Assembly (NCBI RefSeq): GCF_002222595.2
Contig: NZ_CP022413.2
Location: 1,442,001 to 1,506,000 of the forward strand
Reading direction: 5' to 3'
DNA: 64,000 nucleotides
Origin: Blautia hansenii DSM 20583
GTDB taxonomy: Bacteria > Bacillota > Clostridia > Lachnospirales > Lachnospiraceae
Below are positions 54,953-62,587 of the stretch, one piece after another. A model generated the notes under the pieces. It ran no database searches, was not told where the DNA came from, and worked only from the letters and a program-made list of their open reading frames with translations. The position numbers and the translations under genes were made by a program. Each line of letters begins with the position of its first letter. The first letter of the stretch is position 1.

Positions 54953-55330
54953 TTATTTACGAATTCCTTCATCAGTAAATTTTTCTTTTAATGCTCTTTC
55001 CGTTGGAAATACGGAGCATATTAAAATTACTGTTTGAACAATTATCAAAAGCAAACCCATGTTACCAATAATCTCCACAGAAGCTCCATAGAATGGAATT
55101 GGAATAAGAAGTGATGGAACAGAAATAATCCATCCTATTTTCCACCAAAGTTTACCACAGTGCTTTTGAGCAAAAAGCCATGTATCTATATTTTTCATAG
55201 AACGAGATGTTCGATACCCTATTATGCTGTTGATATTTTTAGGAGAATGTTTCCACATTATCTGTCCACCCAATATCATCAATATTGGCGTTAATTGATT
55301 AAAACAAAATATAAACCACCAAAACCACAT
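54953..55330 (-). CDS. SdpI-family membrane protein
   Basis: A 125-residue membrane protein with three hydrophobic helices and the SdpI signature IGYRTSRSMKNIDTWLFAQ in the middle. SdpI gives immunity to the SDP killing peptide in B. subtilis; distant homologues are uncharacterised. Start at ATG 55330 with GGAG 9 nt upstream. Full-length SdpI has a DUF1648 half plus this half; here only the SdpI half is present, and a DUF1648-like gene lies at 52 kb. Confidence 0.8.
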   Translation of the reverse strand: MWFWWFIFCFNQLTPILMILGGQIMWKHSPKNINSIIGYRTSRSMKNIDTWLFAQKHCGKLWWKIGWIISVPSLLIPIPFYGASVEIIGNMGLLLIIVQTVILICSVFPTERALKEKFTDEGIRK

Positions 55331-55383
55331 TTTTATCATCTCCATGTAAAATATTGCATTATTTTTATTCTTTTGGCTTTTAT

Positions 55384-55550
55384 TTAAAAGAAAAACCATG
55401 TTCCAAACAGAGAGTATACCTTAAAATATTCTTTACTATCAATTTCAATCATATCTATAAAGAAATTTTGAGCATATAATTCAATTTTAGTTTTTTCATT
55501 ACCTTGTGTGTTTACAGCTGTAATCGTATTCTTTTCACACCTTTATTCAT
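55384..55550 (-). pseudogene. Small frameshifted gene remnant
   Basis: AGGAGGAGG lies upstream of an ATG at 55550 that opens only 12 codons (MNKGVKRIRLQL). A second frame then runs about 45 codons to a stop at 55384 (NTITAVNTQGNEKTKIEL through FFIDMIEI to FGTWFFF) and looks coding, with no start of its own. The total length is not a multiple of three, fitting a single frameshift. I do not recognise the product. Confidence 0.4.
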
Positions 55551-55579
55551 ATTCTACCTCCTCCTAAAAAGGAAAATGA

Positions 55580-55789
55580 TTATTTCACCATAGAAAGTAC
55601 CGCAAAAATCGTACAAAAAATAGTTATTATTAGAAGAAAAGTGCCTCCTACTCTCATAAAAGCAAGGTACCAATCAGAAGGCTCACCATTTTTTACTGAG
55701 AGAAAATGCTCAATTTTCCAAAGTATTTCCGGTTTCACAATCATCATAATACTAAGAATATATAAGAAAACAATCCACCAATAATCCAT
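55580..55789 (-). CDS. Small membrane protein, DUF6199-like
   Basis: A 69-residue protein with two hydrophobic helices around a polar centre (KIEHFLSVKNGEPSDWYLAFMRVGG). The W...GEPS..Y...R.GG pattern fits short membrane proteins annotated DUF6199; I am not certain of the family name. GAGGGGG lies before the ATG. It probably led a short transcript through the remnant at 55384-55550 into the SdpI-like gene. Confidence 0.65.
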   Translation of the reverse strand: MDYWWIVFLYILSIMMIVKPEILWKIEHFLSVKNGEPSDWYLAFMRVGGTFLLIITIFCTIFAVLSMVK

Positions 55790-55900
55790 ATACGTTCCCC
55801 CTCAGTGTGATTATTTGCAACTTTTATTTTTCTATTACTTTTCATAAAATTATACCATGAATAAACTAATACCGCATCATTTTTTTAAATATAAATAACA

Positions 55901-55957
55901 AAAAGGAACTGTTATTTTAAACGTTATTCAGAAACATTTAAAGCAACAATTCCTTTT
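55901..55957. repeat. Short foldback element related to the MITE at 6015
   Basis: AAAAGGAACTGTT (55901-55913) pairs with AACAATTCCTTTT (55945-55957) at 12 of 13 positions. The end and the sequence just inside it (TTTTAAACGTTATTCAGAAACATTT) line up with the right end of the 6015-6169 element read inward (CTTTAACATTATTCAAAAATATT), mostly with transitions. It lies 33 bp after the Dabb gene and can act as its terminator. Confidence 0.5.
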
Positions 55958-55989
55958 ATCAAAGTCACGATTTTGGAACTTCTACTCTC

Positions 55990-56289
55990 TTATTCATAAT
56001 CTAAACATGCTCTTTCCGTCACATAAGGGCGAACATAAGTATCTGCCACTTTTACGTGTTCCGGATGTGAGCCGTATACAGCTACATCTTCTGCTTTCTC
56101 CAGAGTTGTTACCAACGCAATATCGTGTGTGCTGGATGATAATGGTTCTTCTACAAATTCCACTGTCAGAAGTCCCGGTACTTTTCCTACCAAGCTTTTT
56201 AAATTCTCAGCCATTGCCTTTTTAAGTGCCGGTTTTTCAGCATCCTGAATTTCCGGTTTAAACTTCCACATAACAATATGATGTACCAT
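55990..56289 (-). CDS. Dabb-family (stress-responsive alpha/beta barrel) protein
   Basis: A 99-residue protein with the Dabb signature: VHHIVMWKFKP at the start, a central LVGKVPGLLTVEFVEE, and a C-terminal HPEHVKVADTYVRPYV. Dabb proteins form small dimeric beta-barrels; the biochemical role in bacteria is unknown. GGAGG before the ATG, preceded by a consensus-type promoter and a dyad. Confidence 0.9.
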   Translation of the reverse strand: MVHHIVMWKFKPEIQDAEKPALKKAMAENLKSLVGKVPGLLTVEFVEEPLSSSTHDIALVTTLEKAEDVAVYGSHPEHVKVADTYVRPYVTERACLDYE

Positions 56290-56308
56290 AATGTACCCTC
56301 CTTATAAC

Positions 56309-56353
56309 CGCTAAATATAATTTCATTTTAGCGTTGCTGTTTCACCTTGTCAA
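56309..56353 (-). promoter_or_regulatory. Promoter with overlapping dyad upstream of the Dabb gene
   Basis: On the - strand TTGACA (56348-56353) and TAAAAT (56325-56330) are 17 bp apart. The inverted repeat CGCTAAA (56327-56333 complement) and TTTAGCG (56309-56315 complement), with an 11-bp spacer, overlaps the -10 and the start point, as a repressor site would. Confidence 0.6.
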
Positions 56354-56360
56354 CGATTTT

Positions 56361-57416
56361 TTAACCCTGTGCAGCAGGTTCGTCTATCTTTGAAACAGAA
56401 TATTGGAATACATGGTTAAAAAGCAGTCCGTATACAGCGCCTAAAATGTTGTTGAAAATTCGGAAAAATACAGCGCCCTCAACGCCTAAAATACTTACGG
56501 CAATCGCCATAGCCCCGAAGGAATTAAAGACTGCCTGCCAACCGTAAGTAGCAGAAAATCCAACGCCAATTCCTCCTACCACACCAATGTAAGGATAGAA
56601 AGATTTTGGCAAAATTGGGTAAACAAGCAAAAATACAATTCCGCCAATTACATTTCCCGGAATTCTTCCTTTTACTCTGGTTTTAACATCCTCATGGAAG
56701 GGAAGAATAACAGACATTGCTGCAATTCCTGCCCACATAGCTCTTGGGATATGTAATAAGCCTGCCAAAAGAATAACCGTAGATACACCAAAAGTAACAG
56801 AAAGCTGCCATCTGGTTCTCATAGAATGCAAATCAAATTCACGGAGAAGGTCTTTCCAGCTTCTTTTATAAGTCACATGCTTATGATTACGGTAAAATAC
56901 AATACCTGTAAGCAATGCTCCCACTGCAAGACCGGCAAGACGCAAAAGATACATTTTACCTGTCACATCATAACCGTATAAAAGTAAATAACCTAAAACT
57001 AAGGTAGAGTGGTTTCCCATAATAACATTATGGCAACCTAAAAGCATCAAAACAAAAATACATGCCAGATTTACCAGTAATTCTGTAAAAAGCCCTCCCA
57101 TATTTGCCAGTCTTGGACCAAAGGCTAAAATACCGAAAATAATGAAAAGGGAACTAAGACCGTGAGGGGTATAAATACCAAAATCTGCAAAGCGAAATAC
57201 CATAATGCACAACAAAATCACAACACCTACAACGCTGTTTGCATCACCGAAAATCTTACTGTACCCGATTACAAACGCCATGCAGAATACCATTGTAATG
57301 AAAATCTTGAACAAATAAATAGCTGTGTGCTTCAGTTTTTCTTTACCGGTCAGAGAACTTTTAATCACGGCTTTGGAGCCCGCCTGATTGAGCTGTAATT
57401 CTTGATAAATTGTCAT
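56361..57416 (-). CDS. FUSC/aromatic-acid-exporter-family membrane protein
   Basis: A 351-residue membrane protein with two sets of hydrophobic helices separated by a cytoplasmic basic stretch (HKHVTYKRSWKDLLREFDLHSMRTRWQL). The second half matches the FUSC domain (AGIAAMSVILPFHEDVKTRVKGRIPGN). Such proteins are linked to efflux of aromatic acids; the substrate here is unknown. Transcribed from a perfect consensus promoter. Confidence 0.82.
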   Translation of the reverse strand: MTIYQELQLNQAGSKAVIKSSLTGKEKLKHTAIYLFKIFITMVFCMAFVIGYSKIFGDANSVVGVVILLCIMVFRFADFGIYTPHGLSSLFIIFGILAFGPRLANMGGLFTELLVNLACIFVLMLLGCHNVIMGNHSTLVLGYLLLYGYDVTGKMYLLRLAGLAVGALLTGIVFYRNHKHVTYKRSWKDLLREFDLHSMRTRWQLSVTFGVSTVILLAGLLHIPRAMWAGIAAMSVILPFHEDVKTRVKGRIPGNVIGGIVFLLVYPILPKSFYPYIGVVGGIGVGFSATYGWQAVFNSFGAMAIAVSILGVEGAVFFRIFNNILGAVYGLLFNHVFQYSVSKIDEPAAQG

Positions 57417-57462
57417 AAAATGACTCCCGTCCTTTCTGTATAATTTTACCTAGCGGGGAGGC

Positions 57463-57491
57463 ATTATACCATTAGAAAAGACGTTTGTCAA
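57463..57491 (-). promoter_or_regulatory. Consensus sigma-A promoter of the FUSC gene
   Basis: On the - strand TTGACA (57486-57491) and TATAAT (57463-57468) with a 17-bp spacer, an exact match to the consensus, ending 46 bp before the ATG. The -35 lies 4 bp after the cyclophilin stop codon. Confidence 0.85.
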
Positions 57492-57494
57492 ATT

Positions 57495-58070
57495 TTATTT
57501 TACAACTTTGATGCTTTCGATGACCGGCTGGTCTTCCGGTAGCACCGTACCATTGTCATCTATTACCTTTGCCTCACTACAGATTTTATCTACAATTTCT
57601 ATACCTTCTGTCACATGTCCGAAGGCAGCATATTGTCCGTCAAGGAAAGTGCTGTCCTCATCTACGATAAAAAACTGAGAGCTGGCGCTGTCCGGAGCCT
57701 GAGAACGAGCCATAGATAATGTTCCCTTTTTATGAGAAATCGTATTGTCTACACCGTTTTGAGAAAATTCCCCTTTAATAGTTTCCTCAGAACCTCCTGT
57801 GCCGTTACCCAGAGGGTCGCCGCCCTGCATCATAAATCCGTCCATAATGCGATGAAAAGTCAATCCATCATAAAATCCTTCTTCTGCCAGAGAAATAAAG
57901 TTTTCTACTGTAATTGGCGCCTGTTTCGGATCCAATTCTGCTTTAATAGTTCCATAATCTTTAATATTAATCTCTACTTTAGGATTATCGTTATTATCTT
58001 TTTCACCACATCCGGCTAATATAAGTCCCAGTACACTGGCTGCTGCAATCATGCGAGTCAATTTTTTCAT
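57495..58070 (-). CDS. Cyclophilin-type peptidylprolyl isomerase, lipoprotein
   Basis: A 191-residue protein with a lipoprotein signal peptide (LILAGC, lipid attachment at C21) and a cyclophilin domain (about 35-190): FHRIMDGFMMQGGDP, SMARSQAPDSASSQFFI and AAFGHVTEG. It would catalyse prolyl cis-trans isomerisation outside the membrane after processing by Lgt and LspA. AAAGGAG before the ATG, 16 bp after rsmH. Confidence 0.95.
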   Translation of the reverse strand: MKKLTRMIAAASVLGLILAGCGEKDNNDNPKVEINIKDYGTIKAELDPKQAPITVENFISLAEEGFYDGLTFHRIMDGFMMQGGDPLGNGTGGSEETIKGEFSQNGVDNTISHKKGTLSMARSQAPDSASSQFFIVDEDSTFLDGQYAAFGHVTEGIEIVDKICSEAKVIDDNGTVLPEDQPVIESIKVVK

Positions 58071-58086
58071 GAATTTATAATCTCCT

Positions 58087-59136
58087 TTAAGCTTTTATTG
58101 CCCATCTCATTTTAGTAGAGCGTGAACGGCTGTTTCTTGCACATTCCTCTGCCGAAGGTCTGATAACATCTTTTGAAATTTCACTGTAAACACCTTCCCT
58201 GTAAAAACGCTGGAATGCTTTTTTTACTAGACGATCCTCTCCGGAATGGAAAGTCAAAATAGCAACACGAGCTCCCTTATTTAAAACAGTAGGAAGTTTT
58301 TCCATAAATGCTTCTAACACTTCAAATTCGCTGTTTACATCAATACGCAAAGCCTGAAATGTTCTGGCACAGGATTTTTTTACCATTTCTTTTCGTTCTT
58401 TTTCAGGGATACGTACCAAAGCTTTTTCTACTGCTTTTTGAAGCTGTGTTGTAGTTGTTATGGGATTTCCTCTCCTGATTTCAGAAATAATGGTGTTGGA
58501 AATTTCTTTTGCATAAGGTTCGTCTGAATTTTCAATCAACATTCCTTCCAGCTCCGGCTGTGAAATATCTTTTAAACGCTCTGCTGCTGAAATTCCTTTT
58601 TCAGGGTTTAAGCGCAAATCCAGAGGACCTTCAAATTTATAAGTAAATCCACGTTCAGGATTATCAATCTGCATGGAAGAAACCCCTAAATCTGCCAGAA
58701 CAAAATCAAAACCGCCTGCTTCTTCTTTTAGTTGGTCTACATCGGCAAAATTCATCTGCTTAATTGTGAGAATATCTTCTTTGTAGTCCATTTTTTCCAA
58801 ACGCTCTTTTGTTTTCTTTATCTCTATGGGATCTACATCCAAGGCATATAAATGCCCTTTGCCTTCTAAACAGCCTAACATCTTGGAGGAATGTCCTCCA
58901 TAACCTAAAGTGGCGTCAAGTCCTATCTGTCCCGGCTGAATTTGCAGAAAATCTAAAATCTCCTGCACACAGATAGAAATGTGCATTCCTGCCGGTGTTC
59001 CGCCTTTTTGAATAACTTTTTCAATGGTATCTGCATACTTTTCCGGCTGTAATTCTTTGTATTTTTCTTTATAGCTTCTGGGATGTGTACCTTTATAGCG
59101 TACCCGTCTTTTATGCTGCTGTTCCTGATTTTCCAT
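58087..59136 (-). CDS. rsmH: 16S rRNA (cytosine1402-N4)-methyltransferase RsmH, long form
   Basis: A 349-residue SAM methyltransferase with the RsmH marks DATLGYGGHSSKML, DLGVSSMQID and the C-terminal LTFHSGEDRLVK. It is longer than usual by an N-terminal basic stretch of about 40 residues (RVRYKGTHPRSYKEKYKEL). It methylates C1402 of 16S rRNA. It is outside the division/cell-wall cluster where rsmH (mraW) normally sits, so the genome may encode a second copy. Confidence 0.9.
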   Translation of the reverse strand: MENQEQQHKRRVRYKGTHPRSYKEKYKELQPEKYADTIEKVIQKGGTPAGMHISICVQEILDFLQIQPGQIGLDATLGYGGHSSKMLGCLEGKGHLYALDVDPIEIKKTKERLEKMDYKEDILTIKQMNFADVDQLKEEAGGFDFVLADLGVSSMQIDNPERGFTYKFEGPLDLRLNPEKGISAAERLKDISQPELEGMLIENSDEPYAKEISNTIISEIRRGNPITTTTQLQKAVEKALVRIPEKERKEMVKKSCARTFQALRIDVNSEFEVLEAFMEKLPTVLNKGARVAILTFHSGEDRLVKKAFQRFYREGVYSEISKDVIRPSAEECARNSRSRSTKMRWAIKA

Positions 59137-59145
59137 TTTCTACTC

Positions 59146-60165
59146 CTATCTTGAAAGATTAATATCCTTTGATTTCATGATTTTAAAAATTTCTTCTTCA
59201 CTTACCACATTAAAATCGTGCTGCACCATTAATTTCATTACACTGGCTGTAATAGAAAAATCAATGAGCTTCTGCGGTGAAAAATGATTTGCCAACGCAT
59301 GCAAAAGTCCCGCTGCAAAAGCGTCTCCTGCCCCTACCGCTTCTAAACTGTGTACAGTGTGAATTGGACTTTCATAAAATTTTCCGTCACACAGATAAAT
59401 TCCCATCCACTGTCCGTCTTCTACGGTATAAATGTTTCTTAAAACACTGGCAACGGCTTTACAATTTGGATATTGCTTTATAATTTCTTCCATGCCTTTT
59501 TTGTATGTTTCAATCTGGTCAATTCCATGTGCCATGTCTCCGTCAAAAGCATGAATACCTAAGCTTGCCTCAAAATCTTCATCATTGGCAATACATAAAT
59601 CCACATAGTGCATTAATTTTTTCATAACGCTCTGCGCTTTTTCTGTACTCCACATTTTACTGCGGTAATTCAAATCACAAACCACCTGAATGTTATGCTC
59701 TTTGCAATATTTTAAAGCTTCTGTCACGGCAATTTCAATCTTTTCACTGATTGCCGGAGTAACACCGGAAAAATAGAAAATATCTACATCCGGAAGAAGG
59801 CTTTCCCAGCAAAATTCTTCCGGTTCTGCCATAGATAACGCACTGTATTCTCTGTCATAGACAACATTCGTCTGACGAATGTTACTTCCTTTCTCAAAAT
59901 AATAGATGCCCAGACGTTTTCCGCCTTTCAAAACAAGGTCTGTATTGACACCATAACCACGAATTTCTTTTAAGGCAGCCATGCCCACAGGGTTATCCGG
60001 CACTTTTGTAAGGAAAGAAACCGTATCCTCCAGCATTGCCAGAGATACCGCAACATTGGCTTCTGCCCCTCCATAGCTGGCTTCAAAATTTTGGGATTGG
60101 ATAATTCGCAAATGCTCCGGTGTTTTTAAACGAAGCATTATTTCTCCGAAAGTTAATATTTTCAT
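59146..60165 (-). CDS. PfkB-family sugar kinase (2-keto-3-deoxygluconate kinase-like)
   Basis: A 339-residue ribokinase-fold kinase: N-terminal FGEIMLRL, the GGAEANVAVSLAML substrate motif and the C-terminal GAGDAFAAGLLHAL with the catalytic Asp. It resembles KDG kinases, but no uronate genes are nearby, so the substrate is uncertain. GAGG before the ATG; same transcript as the GNAT gene 6 bp upstream. Confidence 0.85.
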   Translation of the reverse strand: MKILTFGEIMLRLKTPEHLRIIQSQNFEASYGGAEANVAVSLAMLEDTVSFLTKVPDNPVGMAALKEIRGYGVNTDLVLKGGKRLGIYYFEKGSNIRQTNVVYDREYSALSMAEPEEFCWESLLPDVDIFYFSGVTPAISEKIEIAVTEALKYCKEHNIQVVCDLNYRSKMWSTEKAQSVMKKLMHYVDLCIANDEDFEASLGIHAFDGDMAHGIDQIETYKKGMEEIIKQYPNCKAVASVLRNIYTVEDGQWMGIYLCDGKFYESPIHTVHSLEAVGAGDAFAAGLLHALANHFSPQKLIDFSITASVMKLMVQHDFNVVSEEEIFKIMKSKDINLSR

Positions 60166-60171
60166 TTTGGT

Positions 60172-60711
60172 TTACCTCATACTATCTGTTTCTTTTAATT
60201 TTCCGTAAATACATAAATCTTGGACTTTTCCGTTCTTTATCACTGCATTTTTCATTGTTCCTTCCAGAGAAAATCCGTTCTTTTTCAGAACCTTTTGCGA
60301 AGCGATATTAGGCTCATAAACAAGACCGGTAATGCGTATAATATCTAATTCAGAAAACGCAATTTCGCAAATCTGCTTCACCGCTTCTGTCATAAGGCCC
60401 TTTGACTGGTTATCTGTCAAAAGGAAATATCCGATTTCTGCATCCTTGCGATATACACCACTTTTTTGCTCAATGGAAATTGTACCTATGATTTTATCAT
60501 CTAAGAGAATGGCACGAAAAACACCGTCTTTGCCTTCATGCTCGGCAATCATATTCAGCCACCAATCTGCATCCTCTTTTGTGTAAGGGAAAGGCAGACG
60601 GTCAGAAAGAAACGTTCGGTCAACAGCGTTGCCAATAGCGCTTAAATCATCTGCATCTGTCAAATCCCATTTCTTTAATTGTATTCTGCTGGTATCTGCT
60701 AATTTTGACAT
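60172..60711 (-). CDS. GNAT-family N-acetyltransferase (RimJ/RimL type)
   Basis: A 179-residue acetyltransferase with the GNAT fold: the AEIGYFLLTDNQSKGLMTEAV segment contains the acetyl-CoA pyrophosphate loop, and NIASQKVLKKNGFSLEGTMKNAV is the C-terminal motif B of RimJ/RimL-like proteins. The acceptor is unknown. AAAGGTGG before the ATG. First gene of the GNAT-kinase-rsmH-cyclophilin transcript. Confidence 0.9.
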   Translation of the reverse strand: MSKLADTSRIQLKKWDLTDADDLSAIGNAVDRTFLSDRLPFPYTKEDADWWLNMIAEHEGKDGVFRAILLDDKIIGTISIEQKSGVYRKDAEIGYFLLTDNQSKGLMTEAVKQICEIAFSELDIIRITGLVYEPNIASQKVLKKNGFSLEGTMKNAVIKNGKVQDLCIYGKLKETDSMR

Positions 60712-60752
60712 AAATATCTGCCACCTTTCTGTGTATATCCATTAAGACCTTT

Positions 60753-60781
60753 ATTATACATAACTTAATTTTAAAATACAA
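60753..60781 (-). promoter_or_regulatory. Promoter of the GNAT-kinase-rsmH-cyclophilin transcript
   Basis: On the - strand TTGTAT (60776-60781) and TATAAT (60753-60758) with a 17-bp spacer and TG one base before the -10, about 42 bp before the ATG. Confidence 0.65.
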
Positions 60782-60797
60782 CTTGTATCTGCTTTCT

Positions 60798-61277
60798 TTA
60801 CTTATGATATGGCTCTCCTGCTGCAATTCGATAACCACGATAAATTTGTTCTAATAAAATCACACGCATTAACTGGTGTGGAAATGTCATCTTAGAAAAA
60901 CTAACTGCATAATCGGAACGCTTTAATACTGCTGTTCCCAGCCCAATAGAGCCGCCGATAATGAAAATAATATGGCTTTTTCCCTGAACGCCCAACTGCT
61001 GGATTTTTTTCGAAAATTCCACAGAGTCCAGCATCGAACCTCCGATTTCCAAAGTAATTACATAAGCGTCTTCCTTGACATATTTTAGAATTCGTTCTCC
61101 TTCTTTTTGGCGAATTTGATTTTCGACCACCTCGCTGGCAGCATCCGGTGTCTTTTCATCTGCAACCTCGATAATTTCCAGTTTACAGTATTTTCCAAGC
61201 CGTTTGCTGTATTCTGCCACAGCATCTTTTAAATACTTTTCCTTTAATTTTCCTACGGTAATAATGGTAATTTTCAT
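60798..61277 (-). CDS. rlmH: 23S rRNA (pseudouridine1915-N3)-methyltransferase RlmH
   Basis: A 159-residue SPOUT methyltransferase, exactly the family length. It starts [15 protein letters not shown] and ends with the knot region [36 protein letters not shown] and GEPYHK. It methylates pseudouridine 1915 of 23S rRNA. I use ATG 61277; the longer frame overlaps the DsrE-like gene and does not look coding. Confidence 0.97.
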   Translation of the reverse strand: MKITIITVGKLKEKYLKDAVAEYSKRLGKYCKLEIIEVADEKTPDAASEVVENQIRQKEGERILKYVKEDAYVITLEIGGSMLDSVEFSKKIQQLGVQGKSHIIFIIGGSIGLGTAVLKRSDYAVSFSKMTFPHQLMRVILLEQIYRGYRIAAGEPYHK

Positions 61278-61288
61278 AAAAATCCTTC

Positions 61289-61813
61289 CTAAACACGTAT
61301 ATAGGCATATCCCTCTTCTTGTTTTTCTATAAGTGTCAAAACGCCAAAAGGAACTGTTGTTGCCAAAGATACCAGCTCTGCATTTGTAAGCTCTAATTCC
61401 TTTATAGAAATTTCGCACACAAAAAATTTCACACCTTTTGCATGAAGCTCGAAAGCTGTTTGATTATCTTCAGAGGATAAAAGTCCTTTTATTGCATGAT
61501 TTATTGCTAAAATTTCTACATTGCATACTGCGTTTTCCTCACAAAGCTTTTGGGCATATTGTTCTGCTCTTTCCAGACCCTGCTTATCTTCTGCATGAAA
61601 AATCACTTTACCCTTTGGCTGGGAAGACGGTTCTTTTCCTATAATTTCATACTCTATTTCATCAATAGACAAAGGTATCCCTGTACTGCTGGTTACATTG
61701 ATACCACCGTACCAAGTGCTTTCCACAGTAAAAATATCACCCTCCTGATAATCAGAAGACCAGTCATTCATTTTCTTTATAATTTTAACCTTATCGCCTT
61801 TTCCTGCTTTCAT
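61289..61813 (-). CDS. DsrE-like protein with N-terminal SH3-like extension
   Basis: A 174-residue protein. Residues about 68-174 resemble the DsrE/DsrF-like fold ([21 protein letters not shown], then [14 protein letters not shown], with one Cys in [11 protein letters not shown] and another at FFVCEIS). The first 60 residues form a small beta-rich domain ([22 protein letters not shown]). Members bind or transfer sulfur, but no partner genes are here. GAGGAG before the ATG, 11 bp upstream of rlmH. Confidence 0.75.
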   Translation of the reverse strand: MKAGKGDKVKIIKKMNDWSSDYQEGDIFTVESTWYGGINVTSSTGIPLSIDEIEYEIIGKEPSSQPKGKVIFHAEDKQGLERAEQYAQKLCEENAVCNVEILAINHAIKGLLSSEDNQTAFELHAKGVKFFVCEISIKELELTNAELVSLATTVPFGVLTLIEKQEEGYAYIRV

Positions 61814-62506
61814 CTATTTTCTCCTCATTTTCTGTAAACGTTCTTTGCTTTCTTTTGGTACACGATAGGACTCTCGAATTTTTTGAATAGATTTATTATG
61901 AGTAAAATCGTCTAAAAGATTTTCTTCAAAAATACTTTCTGTTTTTTTCGGGAATTTTACATAGCATACAGAAATCGCCCATGCAACAGCCATTTTTACA
62001 TAATAGCCTTCATGATGAACTTGTAATAATAAATCCAGCACTTGCTCAATATATGTCTCGTTGATAAAAAAATCTAAAAGACATACCACGGCAAAACGGA
62101 TTTCATATTCTTGTTTACTGGCTAAATATATCTTAATAAACGGCATCCATTCTTCTGGAAAATCACGCATAAACTTATAAGTAGCACAACTGCAGTCACA
62201 GATTGCCCAATTATTGATATGAGGAATAAATTTCTCAAGTTCCTTCTTCCTTTCTTCTGCTGAAAGCTTTGCATAGCCTAAAATCATTCCCCATAACATC
62301 AGTTCCTCATAAACCTGTGTATCAACATGTTCAATAAATTCCCTGTAATCTCCTTTTGCCGCCCTTTTTGCAATTTCCCGCAGCTTCGGAACCCGCACAC
62401 CTAAAATATTCGAAATACCGGGAACAAGAGAACTGTGGAAGTCCTTGTAGCCTTCATCACTGTTTTCATATAATTCATTTCTTATCCATTGCGTAATATC
62501 TGACAT
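61814..62506 (-). CDS. AlkD-like DNA alkylation repair protein
   Basis: A 230-residue all-helical HEAT-repeat protein of the DNA alkylation repair family: GVRVPKLREIAKRAAKG, then WAICDCSCATYKFM, and RFAVVCLLDFFI with KMAVAWAISVCYVKF. AlkD excises bulky and alkylated bases without base flipping. Start at ATG 62506 with GGAG 6 nt upstream; an earlier ATG at 62518 contains that site. It abuts the DsrE-like gene. Confidence 0.88.
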   Translation of the reverse strand: MSDITQWIRNELYENSDEGYKDFHSSLVPGISNILGVRVPKLREIAKRAAKGDYREFIEHVDTQVYEELMLWGMILGYAKLSAEERKKELEKFIPHINNWAICDCSCATYKFMRDFPEEWMPFIKIYLASKQEYEIRFAVVCLLDFFINETYIEQVLDLLLQVHHEGYYVKMAVAWAISVCYVKFPKKTESIFEENLLDDFTHNKSIQKIRESYRVPKESKERLQKMRRK

Positions 62507-62525
62507 TCTTTTCTCCATTTATAGA

Positions 62526-62554
62526 AAAAGGTCCGCATTTTGTACGGACCTTTT
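62526..62554. terminator. Perfect hairpin terminator downstream of gltA
   Basis: AAAAGGTCCG (62526-62535) and CGGACCTTTT (62545-62554) pair perfectly around a 9-nt loop. It lies 33 bp after the gltA stop and 20 bp before the AlkD-like gene, so it separates the two transcripts. Confidence 0.85.
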
Positions 62555-62587
62555 CTGCAATCGAAATATCACAACGATTTCCCGATT

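Noticed and set aside
60798..61418. A longer RlmH protein beginning at 61418
   Set aside because: The extra 47 codons overlap the DsrE-like gene, do not resemble RlmH and would exceed the family's constant length.
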